A stretch of DNA of 64,000 nucleotides from Hydrangea macrophylla (GCA_033977485.1 CM066995.1:51707162-51771161); one strand, 5' to 3'; shown: positions 13,284-25,011, counted from the first letter of the stretch. Numbers and translations are program-made. Notes: generated by a model from the sequence alone, not told the origin.

Positions 13284-13476
13284 GAGAAATTTTTGGATAC
13301 CCCCAAGGTACCACGTGGCATGCTACTCGATACTCCGTACCCAATAGTAGCGCGCCACACAAATAATGGAACCTACCACAAAAAAATTTAAATGGCCTAA
13401 TAATTCTGTGTGGCACTACCTCATTAGGTGTGGAGCACCAAATAGGTGCTACCTTGAGGGTACACAAAAACTTCTC
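13284..13476. mobile_element. MITE with about 31-bp terminal inverted repeats
   Basis: The left end GAGAAATTTTTGGATACCCC and the right end GGGTACACAAAAACTTCTC are inverted copies over about 31 bp with few mismatches; the interior is non-coding. The sister LTR at 5990 runs from GGAAAATAC directly into AAATGCTACA, so it is the empty site and this MITE arrived after the chromovirus had integrated. The target duplication is not clear. Superfamily is not assigned. Confidence 0.75.
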
Positions 13477-13495
13477 ATAAAATAAAGGTGCTACA

Positions 13496-13781
13496 AATGG
13501 GCCCACTAACGATTTAATTTATATGTCCTCCAAACTTAAAATTTTTAAACATGTGTCTTACCTAGGCACACTCATATAATATTGCTAAATGAAAATAATA
13601 ATTAAAATAATTATTTACACACTTAAATTTTAGGGTTTTTACATTCTACCCTCCTTAAAGAATTTTCGTCCCTAAATTTGGGAGCGGAGTACATATAAAA
13701 TATATACGTACTAACATAATTATACAAGTTACATTTTTTTTAAATCAAAATAATTTTGCTTTTAAAATAGTGGGTGTTACA
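13496..13781 (-). repeat. 3' LTR remnant of the non-autonomous gypsy element
   Basis: It begins at the chromovirus boundary and ends GTGTTACA at 13781. It matches 20545-20828 closely, including TGTCTTA[CG]CTAGGCACACTC and the 'ccctccttaaa' block. Confidence 0.7.
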
Positions 13782-14762
13782 TTATATACCTCTCAAAATA
13801 AATCTCGTCCCGAGATTTAGAAGAAGATAAACACAAAAAGAAATAAACATCGATACAAGTAAGCACCCAATTTCATTCAAGCACATAGCTACTATCAAAA
13901 ACATGTTTATCGTGTAGGAGTGCAATTTACTTAAATACAACTATATGCACATGTTCACCCCTTATCGTGTCCCGTGCTACTACTCCTCGGGATACCAATA
14001 CTAACCACTCTAGAAAATAGCTTCAAGATATTTTCCAGAACTTGCACTAAGAATGAAATTCGAGAAGATAATACTTGTCGTTGAAGATAGTGAATACTTA
14101 TCCTGGTCCAAAATAGTTGTGGAATAAAGAGTACCGTTGATCCAATATGTGCTCTAGAATACGATAGTAATAGAATGCCCGCGCCGAAAAATAATAGATG
14201 GTGATATAATAGAATACTCTTCTAGAATACTATCCTCATAATGGGAAATCCTGACGGGTAATAATAATAGAACTTCCACATCAATATCCGAGATAAATAA
14301 TAGCAATAAAATTTCTATCAATTATCATAATAAGAATTCCAGAATAACATATATTCCACCTTGAGAGATTAAAAGATAATAGAAGTATTGAAGATTGTTG
14401 CATAATATCCACTGGAAAATAGCTCCACTGTTTGATCCAACCTCCTACTCTTCTCTACTACTCCGCATATCAATAAAATGGATGCACTACTATGAAATGC
14501 AAAACAAAATATGCATGATTTTCGTATAGCCATCATGCAATGATCAGCATAAAAGTTCAAACCAAGTAACTATTAAAATTAAAGTACATAGATCATACTT
14601 AACATAATACAGTGATAACACATAAGTAATATATGTTGCAATTGATAAAACATAGTTAGCACATAGTCCCAACCTCAAGAAACTCGTGTACCCAAAGCTT
14701 TGACCAGATCACTTCAACGATCCGAGGATGACCTAGTCACACACATTCTAGGTTAACCAAAA
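13782..14762. other. Internal region of the non-autonomous element, no coding text
   Basis: Nothing resembling gag, protease, RT or integrase is readable in any frame. It is AT-rich with scattered 'gaatacta' repeats around 14090-14340. Confidence 0.55.
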
Positions 14763-15752
14763 GCTCTGATACCAAACTGTTACACCTCGATTTTTGATCA
14801 ACCAAATAATTGATCCAAAGGATATATCCGGACTAATATTCAATTACCAAAAACCCTAAGGGTGACACCTTCACATAGGCTAACACATAATTTTATTGAA
14901 AACAAAATTTAATACTCATTAAATAAGAACACGTGATCTTGTTTTTTTAAGAAAAACTCTTCATTATAGAACCTGTATTCTCAAACATTCATCTCTTTAT
15001 TAAAAAAAAAAGTTCCATTAGCAAAATAATACTAGTTTGTTTAACATAAGAAATATCATCTTTATTAAATAAAATCTCTTAACAGAGTTCAGCGGAAAGA
15101 AAGTGAATTCCAAACATCCATTGGTCAGAGTATCTACAACGTTCTTAATACCCAATATACAATCTTATTACAATTATAAATATATAGCCCACACTGCCAG
15201 AAATAAAATCAAGTACAATAAAAATAAGAATATATCTAACGATAAGCAGCACAACGACCATCTTTTCACCCAAACAGAAGTTCCCCGAAAAATCTCCAAT
15301 TACTAAACATGCATATACATTCGGATACATTTCATAATACGCACCTAGGTCAGTATATAAAATACTAGTATGAGTCAACTAAAAATATAAAATGAATCTT
15401 AGGAAACAAGGGTGTACCATAGACTCCCAAAAATACTCACAAAGAAAATATAACCACAACACATTATATATATTGTCACACAGGAATAAGCAACGCCATC
15501 ACACAGAATCTCTGTCGAGTTAGAACAGTAATTCTACACATATTTCAGGACAGAAGGGTAATTTCCTTCAATGTGGTGGCAATGGTTCCAAATCTGAATA
15601 ATACCAACTGAATACTTACCCATCAAATATCTTTGGTGAGTCAGCCCTGCATAAAAGTTAGTGAGCCCGCCATCTTGCAAATCGAATGATCACAAACTAA
15701 GCGAACAATTTCGTATACAAACCGTCCACATTCTAACTTAAACGCTGCGTTC

Positions 15753-17066
15753 TGCTAGAAATGTGAAAGAGAGACAGATTGTTTCCTAAATTATCACAAG
15801 ACTCATTGGGAAGGTGTAGGAGACTTTATTATTATGGTAATGTAAATCCCACAATTATGGTATTACGAATAATTGTGGGATATATATTAGGAAGATTTGG
15901 TATGATTTGATTGTATTGTGATCCCATGATTTATGGGATGTGATATTATTTTCTCCATCTCCACCCTATAAATATAGGGGTTAGGAGGCTTGTAATGTTA
16001 TCTCAATATAGTAATATCAAGATGTAGCCTTTTAGGTTTCTTTGTGTTCCTCTCTTCTCTCTTGCCTATTTTCTATGTTTACTCTTTTATGAAATTCTAT
16101 ATGGTATCAAAGCCACTTCCGTGGTTTTAGATCGCTTCCACTATTATCACCCAATTACAAGAGCCATTCTTTGCATATCTCATGTTCTCTTTCTGGTTCC
16201 TCACATGGTCGCCCATTTCAATCTTAGATTTTCATTTACATTTCCACCTTTAGTTTGAGGAGGTGTGGTAAATATACTATGGTGTCCAGTAATTTCCTTT
16301 TTTTCCGGTGATTTTCATTTTTTCCTTATAACCAGTGTTCGTTGGGCCTCTCTGGTGATTTATTATGGATGGTGTTTTTCCAAAATAACATCCTTATTGG
16401 TGAATGATATTTTCCACCCTTACCCACTTGTTTGAACAAGACGTTGGTCTCTCTCTTTGGTGATTTATTGTGGTTGATATTTCCCACAATCTCATCTTTT
16501 TATTGGTAGATGATTTCTCCACCCTTGCCTGCTTGTGGGAACAAGAAGTTGGTCTCTTTGGTGATTTATTGTGGTTGATTGTTTTCCACAATATCACCCT
16601 TTCATTAGAGGATAATATTTTTCATCTTTGCCCATTTGATTGAACTTTATTTTCGGTTGTAACCTTATCTTCAAGTTGGACACTTCATCAAGTATACGTG
16701 TGCCAACTTGAGGGCGAGTGTTGGAAATTTGAAAAAGTGACAGATAGTTTCCTAAATTATCACAATTCTCATTGGGAAGGTTTAGGAGACTTTCTTATTA
16801 TGGCAATGTAAATCCCACAATTATAGTAATACGTATAATTGTGGGATATATATATATATATATATATATATTAGGAAGATTTGATATGATTTGATCATAT
16901 TGTGATCCCATGATTTATGGGATGTGATATCATTTTCTCCATCCCCACCCTACAAATATAGGGGTTGGGAGGCTTGTAATGTTATCTCAATAAAATAATA
17001 TCAAGATGTAGCATTTTAGGTATCTTTGTGTTCCTCTCTTCCACGCTTATCAGCCTTATGAAATAA
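15753..17066 (+). mobile_element. TRIM-like non-autonomous copia element
   Basis: Two direct LTRs of about 345 bp (15753-16099 and 16719 to about 17066) share AGTTTCCTAAATTATCACA-type text, a TATAAATATAGGGGTT core and TGTGTTCCTCTCTTC near the ends. A PBS-like TGGTATCAAAGCC follows the first LTR at 16102. A purine tract TTGAGGGCGAG precedes the second. The interior is only about 620 bp and non-coding. The LTRs differ by many substitutions plus a (TA)n expansion in LTR2, so the insertion is old. No target duplication is clear. Confidence 0.75.
16353..16655 (+). repeat. Three tandem units of about 102 bp inside the TRIM-like element
   Basis: Units start near 16353, 16458 and 16559. Each contains GGTGATTTATT, then TTTTCCA or TTCCCACAA, then a TCCACCCTT-type block, then GAACAAG and GTTGGTCTC. 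The repeats make up half of the element's interior. Confidence 0.65.
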
Positions 17067-17514
17067 TCCATTTTCATTATTTATTAGCCTTAAATTTATC
17101 TTTGTGTTCTCTAGGTTCACCACCTTGGCCATCCTCTATGGTACAGCCTATACATATATCCCATATGTCTCTTAACGTAATGCTAACTCCTACTCCGATC
17201 CCAACACCCATGGGGTATCACTGGGATTGAGTATACACTGAAAAGCTAGTATTTACGTTCTTGACGTAAATAAGAAAATGTCTAGATACTCATGAAATAG
17301 ACCAACAAGCTGGGCATAAGGCCTAAAATAATGAAAAGGCAGTTCATCTACGTAGTCGCCGTCTAATCACACATGGCCGTGTCATCCATGAAGTCACCGC
17401 CTAAAATCATTAGTAGTGGTGAACACTAAAGGAATTATGCTTCCATTATCGTTCATCGTCCGTATTATTTCCATTTTTAAGAAATTCAAGTTTATCACTA
17501 TCAAGAAACTGCGT

Positions 17515-17800
17515 TCCCAAAATCCGTTGACAGCATGTATAAGTTGGTACTGTAAAAAATTATGTGAAAGCTACAATAACCCTACAAGGGCGGTACTAGG
17601 GTTACCTTGAACTACAAAACCGGATTGCTGTAGTAGACGAATCGAGAACACGGGCTCTCCCAGAATCCGTTGACAGCACATATAAGTTGGTACTGCAAAA
17701 AATTACATGAAAGCTACAGTAACCCTACAAGGGTGGAACTAGGGTTACCTTGAACTGCAAAACCGGATTGTTGTAGTAGACGAATCGAGAATACGGGCTC
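17515..17800. repeat. 143-bp tandem duplication
   Basis: Unit 1 (17515-17657) and unit 2 (17658-17800) both run from AATCCGTTGACAGCA to ACGGGCTC with about 10 differences. It lies in the gypsy LTR tract, just before the copia solo LTR. Confidence 0.8.
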
Positions 17801-17939
17801 GATAACAGCTCACGATCTTCTATCGTATTCCTCTGCTGCCAGAATATCGAAATGAGTGTGGGTTCTTTCGAAATCTTTTCTATTTTATACTCTCCCTTTT
17901 TACACTCCCTTTTTACACTCTCTTTTCTATTCCGAGTTA

Positions 17940-18986
17940 TGATACTCTTGATGTAAAAACACAAACTGAGAAGAGAGCCAAAGCAGCATATATATATATA
18001 TATATATAGACTACAATAGGGACCATCAAAAGGCAATAAAGAACAGGCTTCCTTATGGAATTAGGAAACCCTAATTCAAACTGAATCAGATTCCTATTTT
18101 CATAAATTATAATTCATACCACTAAAGAATTATAATTGCACTCCTACCCCTATCTCAAAAATACATTTCGAGCTCCATGTTATTAAATGCTTATTATCTC
18201 CCCACGTTACGATTACAGATATCCATAAATTAAATATAATTACTGGCAATCATATTTAATTAATCTCTTAAAATTACTTGAGATCCTCTGCTTAATTTAT
18301 TTGATATGTCGGATACAAAATCCACCTGCAGGGTTTGACATAGTCAAAACTTATAAGCTTTCTCAAGGGGATATCATCAATCCCCAAATTGAGACATGGA
18401 TTCCATCATTAATTAATATCCACCACACAATTAATATTATCACCCAATCCAATGAGATATTGACCCATTAAAGTACCTTACCCTTTTAGGGATCAATGTG
18501 TAAATATCGAATGTAAGTGTCTATAAAATTAACTTAGGATTTAGAGCATAAGCACTTATAATAGCCATTTAGGTATTAATTATCTTATAAGTCAGTACAA
18601 AGATAATTACCCCAAGTCGGTCCCATTTAATACACAAAGTATATCATCATAGTGAGTTGAAACTATACCGTTTCCCGCAGTCAAGACAAACCTACTATAT
18701 TACCATGCTGCAGTCCTACCGATGGTGTATCCAATCCCATCTAAGACTGTAAACCAAAATCTTACATTCTACAAGATCCGATGGTCTGATCTTCCGTGTG
18801 TAAGCCGAACTCGTCATACCAAACCACCTACTATGTAGAATAAGAGACACACATACACAATATTAAATAAATAATATAATGCAAACATTGCCCACACAGA
18901 TTCTTATAAAATTGAAATAATTGATTTTATTAAATGAATAATAAATCAACAACATAAAGCATGGCTTTTAGAATATATCCCTAACA
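17940..18986 (-). mobile_element. Copia solo LTR (minus orientation)
   Basis: The minus strand begins TGTTAGGGATATATTCTAAA at 18986 and continues with text typical of Tork/Angela-like copia LTRs, ending near ACATCAAGAGTATCA at 17940. It contains a (TA)n promoter-like run at 17990-18009. No PBS, purine tract or coding region adjoins either side. The left boundary is uncertain by about 10 bases and I could not confirm a target duplication. Confidence 0.55.
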
Positions 18987-19896
18987 ATCACATAGTTCCG
19001 TCTCATCATAACTCAATCGCATCTCTATCTTTTAGATGCATTCCAATTTCTCATAATATAGGGTTTTATTAATTTACCCCTAACAATCGTTTCACAATAT
19101 TCTCCGATCGAATTACAAGATCACCAATATATTATTCAATGTATCTAGTTTATCTTTTATCAAAATTTTCACAATATACAGCCAATTGTTTTAGGTACAG
19201 TTATCTCAACCAAATATTCAATATTAACATACATGAAGTACATAATAAGAAATCATATTCTCCATATCGTAAAATATTCAATGAGACATATTTGTGCACT
19301 GCTACTGCAATTGTAAATTTTTGTCCAAACGGTGCAGAATTGGGAAAAACTCTATTACATGAAAGTTGTCCAGAATCGCGTTTTACATGGGCTTTAGTGA
19401 ACAAAATTTCCAAAATCACTGCTTTTAATTCAATAATGATTTTTCTTTAAATCTGGTGTATTATTTCTTCATTTTTAAGAAAATAAAATTCTCCAATGAG
19501 TTTATTAATCAAACATTTGGCTTTCAATTCGGGAAAAACAACCAACCATAATTTTGTACATCAAATCACATCTATTTTCATTACAAGAGTAAAACTTACA
19601 ATTATTAATCCAACCCTATACGCAAATGTTTTCAAAACAAGCAACAATCATGGCGACGGACACATGTATCACAATATGACTCAACACGCTATAATAATTG
19701 TGAATAAACACTATTTACTCACTATATTTAAAATTATAAATAATATTTACAATATTTATATCATCGAACAATCTTTAAACAAAGTCATGAACAAATTTTT
19801 GTATATATATTCGTATATATATAATTATAAATGAAACAAAATTGACTCACTGTTTGGTGTTCCAATAGAGAAGATGAAGATGGTGATAATGATCAA

Positions 19897-19899
<3 letters not shown>

Positions 19900-19933
<34 letters not shown>
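19900..19933. repeat. (TC)n microsatellite
   Basis: About 17 TC units in a CT-rich stretch of the gypsy LTR; CT-rich leaders are common near transcription starts. Confidence 0.85.
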
Positions 19934-19935
<2 letters not shown>

Positions 19936-20203
19936 GGGTTGTGTCTTCTCTCTTCTTCTCTCTGTATCTTGACTGCTCTCTTTCACGTCTCTCTTGTTCT
20001 ATCTTTTCTTTTTCTTCTCTTCCTTCTTTTTTTTTTTAAAATGGGGACTAGGGTATAATATATGTATATATATATATATGTATGCTACACACACAACACA
20101 TATCAATAAAACACACACAAACATACAATTTCTATTTTTCTATTTGTGGGCTCACAAAAGATACTCATATGAGCCCAGAATGCAACCAAAATCACTAAAA
20201 TGA

Positions 20204-20509
20204 CTAGCCCAAAGGATGCTCCGGGTACTTAATTTTCATACCAGATACACTATATGACACATTCGTGGGCCTACAAACACTATATAAAAAATAATACATA
20301 TCAACTCTTCACTTTCTTTAACAAATAGAGGGATGTCACTCACTTTGTGAGTGGAAGTGAGTGGGTAGTATTTGAATTTTGTTTCAAATGACTTTTTCAT
20401 ACCCTTGTGAGAAAATTTGATTAGTAAATTCGATAAGTTTTAATGTAATTGTTGGTGTTAGAAAATTTTATTTGGTGTCATTCCTTTTCTCTTTCTATAT
20501 TAGTATAGA
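20204..20509 (-). mobile_element. Possible Helitron-like element
   Basis: On the minus strand the tract starts A|TCTATACTAATATAGAAA at 20509 and can end CTAG|T at 20204, the termini and A/T insertion context of Helitrons. The 5' end is convincing, while the 3' end lacks a clear hairpin and could lie elsewhere. Confidence 0.3.
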
Positions 20510-20828
20510 TATAAATTAATGCAATGTGACACTCAAACTAAAGGGACTCACTAACAATTTAATTTATATGTCCTTCAAATTTAAAATTTTTAAACATGTG
20601 TCTTAGCTAGGCACACTCAAATAATATTACTAACTGAAAATAATAATTAAAATAATTATTTACACATTTAGAAATTTTAGAGTTATTACATTTTACCCTC
20701 CTTAAAAAAATTTTGTCCCGATATTTGGGAGCAAGTACATATAAAATATATACATACCTACATAATTATATAAGTTATGATTTTTAAAATTAATATAAAT
20801 TTTTTTTTTTTAAATAGTGGACGTTACA

Positions 20829-21396
20829 CGTGTCCCAAACGTGTATAAAATTAAACTTTTAATTATAAAAGTTGGACACGAATTGTGATGAGTCTGACAC
20901 GTATTCAGGCATGCCCCACACCTATGAGATAGTAAAATTGAGTGAAAGTAAACCCGCATACTAATACAACTTTAGAGAGTGAATTACCCACTATAAATGT
21001 CCTGCTTTTATAGTGCAAAGGCTGAAAAAGAAAAACTCCACACAACTGAAGCAAACTTCTTTCCAAGTCATAAGGTTACTTCCTGAGGGGTTTTAGAAAA
21101 AAAAAAAAAAAAAACCTGAGCAGTTGATGATGTAGAAAAATAAAAGAACAGAACCTCTTTACTCCACACTCCACAAACATATATAATGGGAAATTAACTG
21201 AAAGTTATGCCACCAATTGCAAATTTTAGGTAAGAGATATAATAGTAAATCATTTTAGCATGTACAAAAAAGGGCAGTATTGCAACAGGGCTGTTTGAGA
21301 GGATGTTTAGGGTTGGTAGGGAGCCATTCAACATTTAGAAAAATCCCCAGAGCATTCTTTCCACTTGCCTTCTATTTTACAAAAATGTATACATCT
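20829..21396. other. Intergenic AT-rich tract
   Basis: No gene, RNA or bounded mobile element is recognised. A poly-A run lies at about 21100-21115. Confidence 0.5.
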
Positions 21397-21398
21397 TA

Positions 21399-21649
21399 CT
21401 CCCTCCGTCCTTTTTTTGAGTCTTATATTCTATTTTGGGATGTCCCAAAATTAGTGTCCACTTTCCTAAATTGGCATACAATTTTTACTTACTTTCCAAA
21501 ACTACCCTTCCTTGAAATCTACACTAAGACAAAACTAAAAAAGTTATTGCAATGATTAGGGGCAATTGTGGAAAGTAGGTGTAGATTCTTTTTGTCCCCT
21601 TAATAAGTTGAGTTCCCAAAGATGGACTCAAAAAAAGGGACGGAGGGAG
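21399..21649. mobile_element. Stowaway MITE (Tc1/mariner)
   Basis: The ends CTCCCTCCGTCC and GGGACGGAGGGAG are the canonical Stowaway inverted repeats, and TA dinucleotides flank both sides (21397-21398, 21650-21651). It is 251 bp with no coding capacity. Confidence 0.92.
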
Positions 21650-22276
21650 TAATTTTTATTTCTCCGGGTTCTGTTTTCTGCACAAGCTCCAGAAATGAAC
21701 AGATCAAAACAGTATCTACCAAAAGCTCCAAAAAATTTACAGAGGATGACTTTATTCTTTTGTTGTAACTATTAAAAGGATAAATTGAATTTTTTATAAC
21801 CACATAATAGACCTGGAATTAAGAACAAAGAAAAATTATTCATATAATATTCTTTGTATAAAAAACAATGGATTTTCGTTTTCATTTTTAAGTTGAAGAT
21901 GAAAATTCATAATAGACTTATTGGGAGCATTTTCAACATTTTAATTAAATAATTCCGCTGTATAATGTCAAATTGTCAACGTTTATCCATAGAGTCCATT
22001 TGACACGGAAAATAATTCATTTGGCTTCAAATAAATTAGAAGTCCCTAGATATATAGGGGCTGTAAATTGTAATCCAAGAACAGTCTAGTTCTTTTTTTA
22101 TAAGTGGTGAGAACATGAATTATTGAATTTTTTGACATTAAGTCCATTTTAATACTAAATTAAGGTTATTGACAAGTTTGTCCCCATTTCACACTCGTAG
22201 AATATGTTGTTTCGTTATCTCAGCACGAGTTTCAAGGCAAATTTTTTTATTTCAAATTTTAAAATATTATAACTTT

Positions 22277-22530
22277 GCCGAGCGGGCTGTAGCCTAATTA
22301 ACATAGTATTTCTCTTTCCAGTGGGGAGGAAGAGGGTTCGAATCCCCATAAGGGGATTATAGTTGCTTGCCCCCCCAGTTGTTCTTTAGTCAGAATGAGT
22401 GGCCTAATTTGTTAGACTTTGCTGTGGACTAATGTGGGGCTTTGGGGTTGAGTTGGGCCTGGAGTGTGCATGTGTGTGTGGGTTGTGTGTATCTAGTCCG
22501 GATCCAGGTAAGTACCAAAAAAAATATGTC
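22277..22530 (+). mobile_element. tRNA-derived SINE, full-length copy
   Basis: It begins GCCGAGCGGGCTGTAGCC, with an A-box-like TAGCCTAATTAAC and a perfect B box GGTTCGAATCC at 22335-22345, which together form an internal Pol III promoter. The tail AGTCCGGATCCAGGTAAGTA is followed by poly-A. ATAACTTT flanks both sides (22269-22276, 22531-22538) as a target duplication. A 5'-truncated relative lies at 26141-26313, minus strand. Confidence 0.8.
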
Positions 22531-22619
22531 ATAACTTTCAAATCATAACTTTATTTTGAATAAAATTTATATATCAGTAATCTATAGGGAAATATCTATC
22601 AAACAAGATTTTTAATAAC

Positions 22620-23150
22620 TACGAAAAAAAAATCATGTCACTGTTGGACCAATATAAAGTAATATCACTGTCTTTGTAACAGTCAGACAGTAGCATGTTA
22701 CTATCTCTGATAATGTGTTACTATCTTCACTTTGACAGTATTGTACAGGCAGTAATATCTGTTAATTGACCAAAATTTTACGATTGTTTGGATAATTTGA
22801 AGATATGTTACTGTCGACGACATGTTACTGTCTCTTTTGTACAATACAATATCACTAATCTTTGACGTTACGTTAAAGCTTTTTACTTAAGCGATAACAT
22901 AAAGGTAACATCCGAACTTGGTCATAGTTTTGCAATTTTTTGCGACAATGACATGTTACTATCCTTGAAAAAAACGTTCTGTATTTGATAATATGTTACT
23001 GTCTTTACCCTGGGCAGTATTGTAAAGGCTACATATGTAAATTTGTCATATTTTGTAATTAATTGGTCTATTTGAATAAATGCCAGTCTTTACCTGTGAA
23101 ACACTATAAAGACAGTACCGTCTATTAAAATGACCATGACTTTGCGATTC
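22620..23150. repeat. Degenerate array built on an ATGTTACTGTC-like motif
   Basis: Variants of ATGTTACTGTC, ATGTTACTATC and TGTGTTACTATC, with GACAGTATTGTA or GGCAGTATTGTA, recur at least eight times, interleaved with 'aatttgtcatattttg', 'gaccaaaattttacg' and 'gaccatgactttgcg' variants spaced about 150-180 bases apart. It reads as a decayed tandem repeat of unknown origin. Confidence 0.5.
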
Positions 23151-23230
23151 GTTGGCCATTTTTGATGTGTGTGTGTGTTTTTTTTTAGGTAATTTTTCGA
23201 GATCTACGCAATGAAAGTGTCAATTTTACA

Positions 23231-23274
<44 letters not shown>

Positions 23275-23275
23275 T
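23231..23275. repeat. (TA)n(TG)n microsatellite
   Basis: A compound dinucleotide run with no gene nearby. Confidence 0.9.
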
Positions 23276-23757
23276 TTCGATATCCGTTTTTGAGCTGCAA
23301 TCTTTCAATTGTTTAGTCAAAAGTTATGGCATTTTAAAGATTAAAAAATAATAAAATAAAATTTGGGAAGTTTACAGGTTACTTGCTGAAAATACAGAAA
23401 GAAACACGTTAATAGCATTTTAGGGTCATAATGATCCAAAAAAAAAATTTGCATAGACTGATCTTGAATTTTGATCCATTTCAGAGAGCTATGGCCAGCG
23501 ACCCCATATACCAATTATATAAATTTATTGCATATTGCAAATAATCGGGTTTAAATTAGAAATCTAGATAATGAAGTATAAAGTATAAACTCAAAATTAA
23601 ATTTAATTTTGGTAAATTATGTTCCCAAGTTTTGTTTTCTTCATCATTCGGACAAATGTAATTTTTCCTTTCCAACAGTCGCACACTTAACGAGAAGGAA
23701 ATTAGAGTTACCAAACCAACCGACAATGAAATAGATTTCCCCGACATAAATCATTTA

Positions 23758-23981
23758 GGCTGTGTTTGGATCATGGATTTTGTGAGGGAAAAGAAAAGAT
23801 TCGGTGAGGGATTCAGTATCCCATGTTTGGTTACTGTGGATTCTTAGGGGGAAAAGAAAAGAGTTCCTTTTGCTTTCCCACACAACCAAAGGATTTTGTA
23901 TCCCTCCATTTCCTTCTGCTTTTCTTTTCTTTTCCCTTCACTTTTCTTTTCCCTCACGAAATCCATGATCCAAGCACAGCC
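23758..23981. mobile_element. Tourist-like MITE (PIF/Harbinger)
   Basis: The ends GGCTGTGTTTGGATCATGG and CCATGATCCAAGCACAGCC are near-perfect inverted repeats of about 38 bp, and TTA flanks both sides (23755-23757, 23982-23984). It is 224 bp, non-coding. A diverged relative lies in a CLPB4 intron at 31356-31675. Confidence 0.88.
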
Positions 23982-24439
23982 TTAGAGTGGTCAAGACGGT
24001 ATGGGAAAATTGCTGGGGAAAGAAAGTGACTATGTGATTGATATATGTATGTGCATGTATAAATGTGTATATATATAATATAACATTAACAATTCAACAT
24101 GAACATGGTGTATACAACACATGTACAGTATGTACTTTACAGAGGTGAAGGGGCAAAATATTACATTCTGCATATGGCTGTCCATTTAATTTTGTATATA
24201 TACACATTTATAAGAAACTATTAAAACACATTCTGATTAAACTCGTCTTCAAAACGAGCTTGGTCTCCCATAGTCCTTTTTTTTTTATTTTTTATCTTGT
24301 TTTCCTTTTCATTACATTTTCTCTTATGAAATTCACGAACTAAACAAATCCTAAATGTGTCCCAGTAATCCCAATTGAGTTGTAGTTTTTTTGAAGCATT
24401 CATTTTTGCGCTTGTGCGCATGTGTGTGAAAGGGCGAAT

Positions 24440-24612
24440 CTAGGAATCAAACTTAAGGGGCGAACAAGTTTAGGAGGGCGAACTTAACAATTTTCAAAAA
24501 AAAAATTAGGGGTACGAGCATGTATACCTAAACCATATTTATGTATAATATTAGTATAAATAGAAGTTTTTTTAAAATTTTAGGAGGCGGTCGGTCGCCC
24601 CTGCTTGCTCCT
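24440..24612. mobile_element. Decayed hAT-like MITE
   Basis: AAGGGCGAATCTAGGA at the left and TCCTTAAATCCATCCCC at the right are degenerate inverted ends of a common plant hAT-type non-autonomous element. I could not find the target duplication. Confidence 0.35.
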
Positions 24613-24625
24613 TAAATCCATCCCC

Positions 24626-24657
<32 letters not shown>

Positions 24658-24713
24658 AGCTCCAATTGAGTTGACTACAAGATCAGTTTGTAACTTGACT
24701 TGTAATTTGTGAG

Positions 24714-24975
24714 CATTTTTGCTCATCTCATCGATGTCTTCACTGGGTGACATGTGTCTCATTTCGGTAATTATGTTGATAATAGAAGGGTTTGACATGT
24801 ATGGAATAGGACCATATGTCATCTAGTGGAGGTTTGGATGACGAATAGGTAAACAAAAATACTCTCTTAATTTGTATCTTTGCTAGGAATAGAATGACAA
24901 AATGGAAATAGAATGACACACGTCACTCAGTGAAGAAGGTCCGAGTGAGCAGTAGGTGAGCAAAAATGCTCTGGT
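24714..24975. repeat. Imperfect inverted repeat and 125-bp direct duplication
   Basis: The segment 24715-24775 (GAGCATTTTTGCTCA, then CTTCACTGGGTGACATGTG) is inverted at 24908-24972. The phrase TTGTATCTTTGCTAGGAAT also recurs directly at 24872 and 24979. Together these suggest an old fold-back element. Confidence 0.45.
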
Positions 24976-25011
24976 AACTTGTATCTTTGCTAGGAATCGT
25001 TACTATGCAGC

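Larger units (their letters stand above)
4648..13495 (-). mobile_element. Degenerate Tekay/Del-type chromovirus (Ty3/gypsy)
   Basis: A gypsy element in minus orientation. The 5' LTR is 10793-13495 and the 3' LTR remnant is 4648-5999. An initiator-tRNA-like PBS (complement of GCTCTGATAGCA, 10770-10781) lies just inside the 5' LTR, and a purine-rich tract (minus strand GGTGGAGAGA, about 6000-6010) precedes the 3' LTR. Internal order is gag, protease, RT, RNase H, integrase, chromodomain, which is the gypsy order. Several frameshifts and stops make it non-functional. Its right end lies exactly where homology to another gypsy LTR begins (13496 onward matches about 20545 onward), so it inserted into that older LTR. 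Assignment to Tekay/Del rests on the chromodomain and general LTR style. Confidence 0.8.
10793..13495 (-). repeat. 5' LTR of the chromovirus
   Basis: Plus-strand boundaries are TGTCATG at 10793 and GCTACA at 13495. The length is 2703 bp including a 193-bp MITE. The right half aligns with 4648-5999. GAGCGCTC palindromes occur near 12397 and 13120. A hairpin TAGCTTG/CAAGCTA lies near 11420-11440. Confidence 0.75.
13496..20828 (-). mobile_element. Non-autonomous gypsy-like LTR element (LARD-like), multiply interrupted
   Basis: Sequence 13505-13781 matches 20545-20828 (both end AGTGG then G[TC]GTTACA or CGTTACA), so these are the U3 starts of two LTRs in minus orientation. A PBS complement GCTCTGATACCA lies at 14763-14774, three bases from TGTTACACC at 14778. 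A purine tract (minus GAGAGGTATATAA) lies beside 13782. The internal region between 13782 and 14762 is only about 1 kb and shows no gag or pol text, so the element is non-autonomous. The left LTR is cut at 13496 by the chromovirus. Confidence 0.65.
14778..20828 (-). repeat. 5' LTR of the non-autonomous gypsy element, with nested insertions
   Basis: It runs from TGTTACACC (14778) to CGTTACA (20828). Subtracting the nested TRIM-like element, copia solo LTR and possible Helitron leaves about 3.4 kb, long for an LTR, so other unrecognised insertions may be present. A (TC)n tract at 19900-19933 and a chromovirus-like GC-rich block near 17345-17400 lie in it. Confidence 0.5.

Noticed and set aside
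12925..13506. 193-residue minus-strand open frame
   Set aside because: It lies wholly in the chromovirus LTR and crosses the MITE; it is chance, with no protein-like pattern.
22277..22360. tRNA gene
   Set aside because: The B box is good, but no cloverleaf closes and the tract continues into a SINE body and tail.
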